DNA of 64,000 bases from Pelodera strongyloides (lineage: Eukaryota > Nematoda > Chromadorea > Rhabditida > Rhabditidae): assembly GCA_036852015.1 (NCBI GenBank), contig JAANDG010000211.1:124001-188000 (forward strand). Direction: 5' to 3'. Shown here piece by piece: positions 53,208 through 62,173 of the stretch (its first letter is position 1; each line of letters starts with the position of its first letter). A program made the translations under genes and the position numbers. The notes below the pieces were generated by a model. It saw only the letters and a list, made by a program, of their open reading frames with translations. It had not been told where the DNA came from and did no database searches.

Positions 53208-55671
53208 GTGTGTGTATTGAAGAAGTTTTCGAAAAAGTAAACGTACAGTAATAACTTTGATCCTCACAGCTCCTTGTCTGACCGCGCCTTTCTTCTATAG
53301 TTGATCATTCCATCCTATTTTTATAGATATCGATACATGGACAAGATTAGTTGATCTCATTTTCTGAAATCGGTGTTTTAACAAACCCGCACTATGTAAA
53401 GCGATTTAAATGGAGAAATAAAAATCGAACAGATGTAGGAACTGTAGATAGCAAAGACACAAATAAAGTACAGCGAGAGGAGTCTTCCCTCCCTGCTTTC
53501 CCTTGCTATTTTTCTCTCTCTATTTTCCCCTCTCTGTGTTTCTCTGTCTGTTTTCACTCTGTATTTCACTCTCTCAATTCTCACTCAGAGAAATACGGGG
53601 AGAAACAGAGAGAGAGAGAGAAAACACAGACAGAAAGAAGAGAGAGAGAGAGAGTGAAACAGAGAAGCTAAACACCCGATGAGACACAAGATACCTGGAC
53701 TTCATGGAACTTATGTAGTTTATTTTTATTTTTATTTTTATTTTCACACTCGAAATTGAACATACAGAGATTCGAACCTACCAACATCTCTGGCTTCATA
53801 GTTCGAATTCGAACCTACCAGAGGCCGTATTCACCACACAGAAAAAAGTAGACGGATTGAAACGGAGAGAGGGTCGAGGGAACAGAGAGTGAAACAGAAA
53901 GAGAGAGAGACAAAGGAGGAAGATAGAGAGAGTGAAATACAAAGAAAGAAGTACAGAGGGAAATCAGAAAATAGAGAGAGATAGAGATAGAGTGAAAACA
54001 GACAGAGGAACACAGAGAGGGAAAATAGAGAGAGAAACATAGCGAGGGAAAGCAGAGAGGGAAAATAGAGAGAGAAACAGTGAGACGGAAAGTAGAGAGA
54101 GAAATATTCCCCCTCTCACTCTGTTAGAGAAAATGTCTATGATATTCGTTTCCGAGCATTTCCCGCGAAAAAACCAGCTAGGTTATTACTAGTTTCCTAC
54201 TCGGTTTTTAGTTCGGAAAAGCTCGGAAAACGAAAGTTTGTCGGGAAATGCTCGGAAACGGACAAACAGACGGCTCCCGAGCTCGGCCCGCCTATTTTCC
54301 GAGCTCGGCCCGAGAACCTCAAAGGTCGGGCTTTTTCCGAGAATATTCTCGGAGAATACTCGGAGAATCCGCGGAAAATCATCGGAAACGCAAAGTTTCT
54401 CGGAAAATGCTCGGGATTCGTTAACGGAGGAGAGAGCGGCCCTGCGACGTCGCGCGCGGCGGGGCGGCGTCGCAGCGATGCGCCCCACTTCTAAGGTTGC
54501 ACTTCATGAAGTACATGAACTTCATGAACTTCATGAAGTATGCTTAGAAATATCATGGAACGTTACAAAATAGAGAACTCATATTTGGGCGAGCCCGGAG
54601 TGAGTAAGTAGTGAGTAGTGGCACTGTGAGTACGGCTAGGAAGGAGTAAGGGGCGCGGCTGACCCCGGTATGCTGATTTTCTTGCCTGAGGCTAGATTTG
54701 GTCTCTATGTACGTGTGTGTGATTTGAATCTAAATTAGAATTTGGGGGAATTGCAGCAAAAGGAAAAGGTATATTACTGGAAGAGAACAAACGCACAAAC
54801 AATAATTGGCTACGAAGTAGTATCTGCAATGGCAACTTATATTTCTAAGAAATATCTCTTCAAATAAAAAGAGAGAGGAGTGGAGAAAGAAAGTAAGAAG
54901 CACATGGTTTACATTCTAGTTGAGTAATTCAACTATAACCTAAGATGTAAGTGGTTCTTGTATGGCTAACTTTTGAAGAAAGATTTTTTTATAATTAGAC
55001 GATTCTGACTTTGAACATTGGCGCTAGAAAGAGATGGTGTCGCAGCTCGCAGCGCAAACAGGTCAAGTTTATTGTAGCCATACAGTAAGCTATGGTATAC
55101 GTTACTAGAATGGGAGCCCTAATTACTGATATAAAAGGGCGGGGCTTAATCTATCTATGTCTGGATAATACTATTTTACCTATAGTGCGATATAATTCTC
55201 TTAATTCTACACATTCTATATCATAATGCATATTATTATTCAAATATTGGGCGCGAAAGAGCCGACGTCAGTTTTTTGTGACAGTTCGAGCAACGGAAGT
55301 GTAGGGTTTTCCTCTGTACTCCTAAGGCCTCGGTGGGAGAGGGTGCGGACCCAACAGGGTCTATATCAAGGGTGTAGTTAGGGGTCGCGCCGACCGTGAC
55401 GGTTTTGAAAAATGTGTGGTCACGTCCACTTTCACGACGAGGCTGCGGGCGAGGCTTCAATCCAACGACCGTGTAACGCGGGGTGTGACGAGGCTGAAAA
55501 GACACGTTGCGCCTTAGCCCCTGGCGCGTCGCCTGTCGGCAAAATTTAAATTTCGCCAAGTTTTTTTGATTACCCAAACCCTTATTATATTATTTTGTTG
55601 ATATGTGTGCGTTCGTTTGTTGTTGTCATATGATAGTCTATGTATGCTACTTTCATCTGTTTGACATTTAG
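53208..55671. other. Low-complexity intergenic region
   Basis: Contains AGAGAG-rich purine tracts (53590-53660, 53860-54100), a CTCGGAAAA-type GC-rich repeat (54200-54430), a TTCATGAA palindrome cluster (54505-54540) and a GC-rich block 55255-55540 with one 113-codon minus frame of no recognised similarity. A GAGGCCGTATTCACCACA fragment at 53821 is half of the GGCC element. Confidence 0.5.
54505..54541. repeat. CTTCATGAA palindrome cluster
   Basis: CTTCATGAAGTACATGAACT and then TTCATGAACTTCATGAAG: three TTCATGAA palindromes in a row. The spacing does not fit a heat-shock element exactly. Confidence 0.6.
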
Positions 55672-56475
55672 GTGCATGTACCAGCGGAAGAATGCTTTAT
55701 CTATTAGACAACACTTTGGACAAAACCGAAACAAACGGAAAGGTAACTAGTTTAGGTATTTGAAAAGAGATACTTACGGGAGTGGCTCTGTAGTTTCCTC
55801 TCATTCTTAACTTTTAGCCACTCCATCCCAGAACGAGCGAGGAACCTCGAAAACGAACTGAATATGAGGCGAAGATGCGGAGTACACGTATGAGAAGGGA
55901 ATGCTGATGCTGTCTGTGAATTCAATGTGGTCAGAGGTCAGACCAATCTCGGAAGGTATGTATATTTTAATAGTGCTTGATTATTGAAAATGTAATGGAA
56001 ATACTTGTATTATTATACTATTCTGCAAGTATCATTGTAGGGGCGGAAGAAAACACGAGCTACGTTCGGGACGTTCCTTGTACCTGGAATTTATCACCCG
56101 GAATTTATGATTCATCCATGATGTAGAAGGTTCGTACAAGCTTTACAATTGCGCTTCATTTTAGTCTACAATCTACGCTGGTCCACTAGTCATACGCGGT
56201 GTATGCGTTTCGTAAGCCCTAGTTAAATTTTTGGGAAATTGACATAATACTTCTGTTTGCTGTATACAAACTATATTGTGCGATTCGAAACTACAACTGC
56301 TAATGTATTTATTTTGGCACCGGATTTCCTCACATTTACTTCTGCTTTAGGGTCGGTATCCTACCGTTGGGAAGGATTACAATTTTGGATTCGCGGCCGG
56401 CCCATCCGTCGACGAATATGCTATTTTTGTTGTTGCTGTGATTATTTTTTGTCTATATGTAATAAAGAATATTAA
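55672..56475 (+). other. Probable spliced noncoding or decayed transcript (4 exons)
   Basis: Exon-like pieces 55672-55742, 55819-55956, 56042-56130 and 56351-56475 have good acceptors (ACATTTAG, CTTTTAG, TTGTAG, GCTTTAG) and donors (GTAACT, GTATGT, GTTCGT), and AATAAA sits near 56462. No frame stays open through the junctions. It resembles the A/B/C modules in having splice signals without coding. Confidence 0.35.
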
Positions 56476-56649
56476 ATTTTCCCGGTTTCTGTGAATATGG
56501 CACGAAATGGTGTGCACCATGCCATGTGGGGGTACAAAGAACTGTAATTGGAGAAATACCACTGATTTGAATGAAGGTTGAGAAAGCTGCAGAAGTGAAA
56601 GACAGCTGGAGCGGTTAGATATGGAGAGGCGTAGACGGTTTGAGATGCC

Positions 56650-56760
56650 ATATCACGGGTGCGGGCGAGGCTCAATATCGGGGTGCACCACGGTAAAATC
56701 ATCATATCAAGGGCACGGGCGAGGCCCAATATCGGGGTGCGCCACGGTAAAATCCGTCAC
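56650..56760. repeat. Two tandem 56-bp units
   Basis: ATATCACGGGTGCGGGCGAG and ATATCAAGGGCACGGGCGAG start two units that both continue with AATATCGGGGTGC.CCACGGT. Confidence 0.85.
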
Positions 56761-57937
56761 CCTCGCTGCACTGGTAAAAATAGGGGTGTATCACCGACAC
56801 TGTCTCGCTTGATAAGAGTTGGGCCCGCAACCTTGCCCATCTTGCCCTGAGTCCCTTACGGACCCCCTTACGGACTATGGGACCCTGTGCTCTATTCATG
56901 TGTACGGTAGATCAGAATACCTGGCTTTTCGGTTCTGTGCGTTCAAATTTGTGTACTTTGACATCTTATCAGAACGCGAGACCCCTAAGAACGAACTGAA
57001 AAGCCTTTCTCGGACATATAAATTTTCTTTTCCTTCTCTGTATTTACTGATGCAATATATTTGTGTGCAACATGGTAACATGATTCAAGAGGACAACATT
57101 TAAAGAGATGAATCAAACCTAATGTATAACGATGACGGATGAACGTCGCCACTGAGCGTGTACAGTCATAAATTGTTCTCTTTTACTGCTTGCACAGCTA
57201 TGCAAGAAACTATGCATCCGATTCGTGGAAAAATTTCTTAATGATTACAGCTCGTTAGAGTCTTTTCTGCCGATCTTATTACCAGGCGGACGAAGAGCAC
57301 TTGCGGGCTCTTCTCCGACTTGAGGTAGGATCGGCCTACGGCGTTCGCTGAAAAGTTGCCATTCCTAATTTAAAATCCTGAAACGTAAAAAAAGTAATGT
57401 CGGAGCTGTTTATCTTGCTACAAAACTGAGATTCCTCTCTCCTTTAACACCCGAAAGGCCATAATAGGGCTTTTGTAGAGGATCGGGGCCATATCGGGCC
57501 TTGTTCCCGATATGGACCGGATTGGTTTTCACTTTCCCGTGGCCTTCACTAACCTTCTAAATTAACAAAAAAAAATTGTTGAAACAGTGGTAAGTAGTAC
57601 GCCTATAAAAATTACTTGTATAAAAATGCAATTTAGCACACTAAAAATTTTTTTTTTTTAATTTAACGTACCCAAACAGCACCGAACGCGTGGATTTTGG
57701 ACCCGCCTACCAATCCGTAGCTGTTTTCTCGGGGAGGGCTCGCTAGGCTCGCGGCTCGCTGGATGAGTAATTTTTGCTCCAGTGACGCTGAGCTCTACTG
57801 TTTTTTTTAAGCTTTTGTGTGTATCTTGTTTGGTTTGGCTGTTTGCTTATCATAGTCTGCTCCTCGCTTCGCCTTGGTTAACATGTTCAGGAAGACCAGG
57901 TTCAAAATCCGTTGCTCAGTTACACGGCTTCTTTTTA
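56761..57937. other. Intergenic, no gene recognised
   Basis: Holds a single GGGGCCATATCGGGCC fragment near 57483, related to the G-rich repeats, and no supported coding region. Confidence 0.5.
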
Positions 57938-58084
57938 TATATAAATACTTTATTCACACATAAAAACATGCAAAATAAAGTGCTCTGAAGAGCAGGAAGA
58001 CGAAAAGGTAGGTTTTTATACCCGAAGACAAACAGTAAGAAACAAAACACGAACAATGAGAGAATGTTAGATAATATTATGAGA

Positions 58085-60955
58085 TCAAGCACCAATGTGA
58101 AGGTCTGCCTGGTCACTCAACTCAACGAGATCTAGCGCGTCAATTTTCGACTTGAACGATTCTATCGTTGAGCTGCGGACAGTCGCTTCGTCAAGGAGAT
58201 TCCAAATTCTAGTGACTCGATGTTTAAAAAAAGATTGGGTTTGTAACGTAGAAACCCTTTCCTGCCGTATATATAAAGAGTTACCATCTCTCCTCTGTCT
58301 ACCACCTAAAATGAACATACTATCGAGCACTCGGTGTTTATGCAACCCAAAACCTCGGACAATCTTAAAACATTCAACGAGATCGTACACAATTCTCCTG
58401 TGTTGTAGAGATTTTAGACTGAACACTGTTAACCGTTCCTCTTTAGTGAAGTTATGATACATTTCATAATCGATTTTATTGAGTGCAATTTTAGTGAAAC
58501 GATTTTGCACTCGTTCTACCAAGAGGATTTCGTTTTTAGAATAAGGAGACCAAACAGTAGAAGCGTATTCCAAGATTGGACGGACATAAGAAGTATAACT
58601 TTTACGATAAACAGAGAGGTTTGGCTGAACAATGGATTTTAGGATACGATTTGCAGTTACCGTTGCAGACCGGACTATTTTCTCAATATGCGAACTGAAA
58701 CTTAAGTCCGATGAGACCATAATACCGAGATCGCGAATAATATTTGTTTTAGGGATGACAGAGCCATTGATTTCCAGAGGGAATTCCCACTGATCACCAA
58801 GTGCAAGGTGCTGGCATTTTGGCTCGGAAATCTTCATTTTCCAAGTGTTTGACCAATTCAGTAAATTTTCCAGCTCCTGACACATTTGATGATATGCAAC
58901 AAGAGGGTCAGCCTTTTCCATCACACGTGAGAGCTTTACATCATCAGCGTACATCACGATGGAGCTTCCCCCCAAGCCGCACAAATCAATGTCGTTAATA
59001 TAAATTAGGAAAAGAATTGGTCCAAGAATGCTGCCTTGTGGAACACCACTAGAACATGGGAGAGATTTTGAGACAGCATTCTTGTACCTCACCTGGAAAG
59101 TACGACCAGACAAATAAGACGAAATCCACTCACAAACTAGAGAAGAAATACCATACATACTAAGCTTATGCAACAAAAAACGATGATTAACAATATCGAA
59201 AGCCTTCGCAAAGTCAATATAAACACAATCCACTTGTTCTCCGTTTTCTTTAGCCTCAAACCATTCGCTCATGCACGTTAAAAGTTGAGTTGTGGTGCTT
59301 CTTCCTTTGAGGAAGCCGAACTGGTTCGAGGAAAAGAGGTCTCGAGAAAACATGTGATCCATAATAGAGGTCTTTAAGACATTTTCAAAAACCTTACAAA
59401 TGGAAGAAGTTAAAGAAATAGGACGATAATTTTCGATTTGAGTATGAGGTGGTTTTTTAGGCAACGGAGCAACAAACGCGTGCTTCCATTCTTCAGGCAA
59501 GACAGAGAGGAGGAGAGACTTGTTGAAAAGCTTAGCTAAAATGGGGACTAGAACAATACGCAGATTTTTTATAACAAACGAGGAAATACCGTCCGGCGTT
59601 TGCGAGTGCTTATTTGGCAGTTCACGAATGGCAGAGTCAACCATCGATTCAGTAATCAAAAAATTGCACTGCGCAGGGTCAGGATCGGGAAGAGAAAACG
59701 GGGGAATAGGAGAACCATCATCGGGCACATAAACAGAGTGAAAGAAATTTGCAAAGAGATTAGAAATCTTAGTAGGATCAGAGACGTGAACAGTGGAAGA
59801 TCCGGCGGGGACAAAAAATGATTGAGAGACAGCTGCGGGGTTTTTGCTTTTCGAGTTTAAATAGGAAAAGAATTTTTTGGGATCATTCGCATTTACCGCT
59901 CGCCTCTCGATATTTGCCTCGTAACTTCTGCACATCTTACGATATTTTTTGTCGGCAACTGCAAAACGCTCCTGTCCACCGGGCTGGTCTATGTTAGAAA
60001 AAGCTTTTTCCATACTTAACTTAGCCCAGCCTATGTGGTGAGGAAGTTTATTAGAGCAAGGCTTTTGAGGAATGAGAGAGATAGAGGATTTGATGCACGT
60101 AGCAAGGAAAACGTAATCCTCTTGTATGGTTGAATTTCTCGTACAAAAGGAACGGAAATCAGTGTCAGCGATTTTACTACTAATACAAATGAAATCGTCC
60201 GGGGTTAAGCGTTGAAAATTACCAGAAACTTGCTCGATAGTAGATTCCAGCACAAGGTCGAAGACAAGGGAGAGGTGATCGCTCTGTGCAATGGGAGCCA
60301 CAGTTTGAATGTTCTCCACAACGTCGAAACTGTCTGCAACAACAACATCAAGAATTTTTAAAGTATCTCGGAAAGTAGGCTGCTTATTCAAAAGAAACAT
60401 ATTGTTGCAAGAAAGAAAATCTCTGAACCTTTCAGCAGGCCTACCAGAAAACGAAAATTGATTACAAAATTGAACATTAAAGTTTAGGTCACCAAGAATA
60501 ACATTTGTATCACGATCTGTAAGATAAGTTTCTATACAATCCAAAATTTCATCTGTGTTATTTATGGAAATATCAGGAGGTCGATAACAGAGTACTATGC
60601 GAATACTAATAGAAGCATGAATGTCTACAACACATAAATTACAATTGCTAACGAAACCAGAGAAAATTTCATTTGAAGAAAAACGCTTATCAATGAGGAG
60701 ACAAATGCCGGCGCCTCTCACCTTACCACAATCTGTTTGTGGTCTGTCATTTCTGTAAATTACATAATTTCCACATGGGTCTAGTAAAGAAGAACAAACA
60801 TTCGAGTCGAGCCAAGTCTCACAGATAGCAATAACCGAGTATTCCACTCTGCGGGTCATGGTCTGTATTACGTAGCGTCTGTTGTGACTGCGAGACAAAA
60901 TTGAATGGGCATTAAAACTGATACACGACAGACGCTTGACTTTGGGAGCGGCCAC
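58085..60955 (-). CDS. LINE ORF2: endonuclease and reverse transcriptase
   Basis: 956 codons without a stop. N-terminal APE-type endonuclease: LSCISFNAHS, CETWL (about residue 45), GDLNFN (about 153), SDHLSL (about 228). Reverse transcriptase: YRPISLTS, FGFLKGRSTTTQLL, YIDFAKAFD, GVPQGSILGP, and the catalytic YADD near residue 668. No ATG precedes the endonuclease: the frame is open from 61006, and the nearest start-like codon is GTG at 60955. It lies in the -1 frame relative to ORF1, so frameshifting or reinitiation is likely. Confidence 0.93.
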   Translation of the reverse strand: MAAPKVKRLSCISFNAHSILSRSHNRRYVIQTMTRRVEYSVIAICETWLDSNVCSSLLDPCGNYVIYRNDRPQTDCGKVRGAGICLLIDKRFSSNEIFSGFVSNCNLCVVDIHASISIRIVLCYRPPDISINNTDEILDCIETYLTDRDTNVILGDLNFNVQFCNQFSFSGRPAERFRDFLSCNNMFLLNKQPTFRDTLKILDVVVADSFDVVENIQTVAPIAQSDHLSLVFDLVLESTIEQVSGNFQRLTPDDFICISSKIADTDFRSFCTRNSTIQEDYVFLATCIKSSISLIPQKPCSNKLPHHIGWAKLSMEKAFSNIDQPGGQERFAVADKKYRKMCRSYEANIERRAVNANDPKKFFSYLNSKSKNPAAVSQSFFVPAGSSTVHVSDPTKISNLFANFFHSVYVPDDGSPIPPFSLPDPDPAQCNFLITESMVDSAIRELPNKHSQTPDGISSFVIKNLRIVLVPILAKLFNKSLLLSVLPEEWKHAFVAPLPKKPPHTQIENYRPISLTSSICKVFENVLKTSIMDHMFSRDLFSSNQFGFLKGRSTTTQLLTCMSEWFEAKENGEQVDCVYIDFAKAFDIVNHRFLLHKLSMYGISSLVCEWISSYLSGRTFQVRYKNAVSKSLPCSSGVPQGSILGPILFLIYINDIDLCGLGGSSIVMYADDVKLSRVMEKADPLVAYHQMCQELENLLNWSNTWKMKISEPKCQHLALGDQWEFPLEINGSVIPKTNIIRDLGIMVSSDLSFSSHIEKIVRSATVTANRILKSIVQPNLSVYRKSYTSYVRPILEYASTVWSPYSKNEILLVERVQNRFTKIALNKIDYEMYHNFTKEERLTVFSLKSLQHRRIVYDLVECFKIVRGFGLHKHRVLDSMFILGGRQRRDGNSLYIRQERVSTLQTQSFFKHRVTRIWNLLDEATVRSSTIESFKSKIDALDLVELSDQADLHIGA

Positions 60956-60966
60956 CTTGGGACCAA

Positions 60967-61737
60967 CTAGACGGGGTGTGGCCCTCCCGGCGGGTGAGGA
61001 AAATCCTCATCCGTCAGGACGGAACCCCGGCTGTTTGGCGATTCCAAGACGGCGCTGTTGAAAGGATCATACGCCGGCACTGTCAAATCATTGTCCTCTG
61101 GGACGTAAGTCTGCAGAGTGTGCCCAAGTACTACACTAGAAATTGGACTCACAACATCAGCTGTCTGATGTGGAGCCGGGGTGTTGGGCAAACTAGAGGC
61201 CTGCACTGGAGTATGGGACTTAGGGCTCACTGGCGTGCGGACCTTTTTGGGCTGAGGGGTTTTACGGTGGGCCTTCTGCTTGGCCCAGTGGGGAGGGTGA
61301 TCGTTCATGTAGGATGAACGATCAGCCTCGTCAAGAGAAGGCCTACAGTACAACCAATTGTAAGAACGACCCAACAACGAAGAATACAAACGAGGAGTAT
61401 TAATAAAACGAATGAATTCACGGGCATGATGAGAAGACTCAAGTACTACTTTTAAAGGGCGAGGGGAATTTGGGTCGTAAGGACCCATACGAAAAGCATC
61501 GATGAGAAGGCCATCCGATCGCATAAGGCCAAGGAGATAATAAATACGAGATATTTCGGCACCACGTCTCATGGCAGAGGGGCATACACCAAATTCGGGG
61601 AGATTGAACAGGACAGCACTGTGCTCCTGTTCGTAAGGACGGTAAGCGGCCGTATACTGGAGGAATACATACGGATTTAACACATTCGGGTCGCACAGCG
61701 GGAGAGCGACGTCTGGAACGAATCGCTTGATCTTCAT
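60967..61737 (-). CDS. LINE ORF1 protein
   Basis: From ATG at 61735-61737 (MKIKRFVPDVALPL) to TAG at 60967, 256 residues. It has no zinc knuckle or clear RRM; the second half is rich in Pro, Lys and Ser (PHWAKQKAHRKTPQPKKVRT), suitable for nucleic-acid binding. The frame also opens upstream over the GTCGTGTGGTG repeats, but those are probably 5' UTR. Its end overlaps the ORF2 frame by about 40 bases. Confidence 0.8.
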   Translation of the reverse strand: MKIKRFVPDVALPLCDPNVLNPYVFLQYTAAYRPYEQEHSAVLFNLPEFGVCPSAMRRGAEISRIYYLLGLMRSDGLLIDAFRMGPYDPNSPRPLKVVLESSHHAREFIRFINTPRLYSSLLGRSYNWLYCRPSLDEADRSSYMNDHPPHWAKQKAHRKTPQPKKVRTPVSPKSHTPVQASSLPNTPAPHQTADVVSPISSVVLGHTLQTYVPEDNDLTVPAYDPFNSAVLESPNSRGSVLTDEDFPHPPGGPHPV

Positions 61738-61964
61738 CGCGAAAAACCACACGACGAGCACACCACCAACGGGCTCACACACGACGAGCACACCACACGA
61801 CGGGCTCACCACACGACGACACAGGGGAGAGAGGGCACGTCAGGCACACGGAATAACAAGGCCACGGCACACTTCTTATCGGCTCTAATAATAGATAGGG
61901 AGGTCGAGCTCTTCTTTCCAGGAAACGCCTGTAAACATGAGGCCCCAAGAGAGAGATTGGGGTC

Positions 61965-61986
61965 CTCAAACTTGGGTAATTAAACC
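61965..61986 (-). other. Nematode SL1 spliced-leader sequence, 22/22
   Basis: On the minus strand the bases begin GGTTTAATTACCC and end TTTGAG, identical over all 22 positions to the SL1 leader known from C. elegans and other nematodes. It is followed by GACCCC, not GT, so it is a mature trans-spliced 5' end, not an SL RNA gene. It is the first sequence of the LINE. Confidence 0.93.
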
Positions 61987-62160
61987 TATTTAGATTTCAA
62001 AACAGTGACTAATTCCTTTGTGGATTAACATTATCATCCCGATCATAGTATAGCGTCTGCGCTTTTCTTATGTTTCTCTGGCGCAATAATTTTGGATTCG
62101 TCTACATTTTTTGAACATATTGGCTATTTTTTATACTCGAGTGACTTTCATTCATTTATT

Positions 62161-62173
62161 TTTTCTATTCTAG
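62161..62173 (+). promoter_or_regulatory. Candidate trans-splice acceptor of cortactin
   Basis: TTTTCTATTCTAG directly precedes a 10-base leader and the ATG. In a species with SL1 this spacing is typical of trans-spliced genes; a cis acceptor of a 5' UTR intron is the alternative. Confidence 0.4.

Larger units (their letters stand above)
57938..61986 (-). mobile_element. Two-ORF non-LTR retrotransposon (LINE) with SL1 at its 5' end
   Basis: The element runs on the minus strand from SL1 at 61986 to about 57938, where an AATAAA (57949-57954) and a TATATATAAAA tract end it. It holds a 5' UTR with a hairpin (CCCCAA/TTGGGG at 61943-61962) and GTCGTGTGGTG repeats (61740-61810), ORF1, and an uninterrupted endonuclease-reverse transcriptase ORF2. 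By the endonuclease-RT order and short AT tail it fits CR1/Jockey-like clades. No obvious target-site duplication was found. Confidence 0.9.

Noticed and set aside
54505..54541. Heat-shock element array
   Set aside because: TTC-AT-GAA spacing is right, but successive units are separated by one base instead of two.
61965..61986. SL1 RNA gene
   Set aside because: The leader is followed by GACCCC, not a GT donor, and no Sm-binding site follows; it is a mature trans-spliced end.
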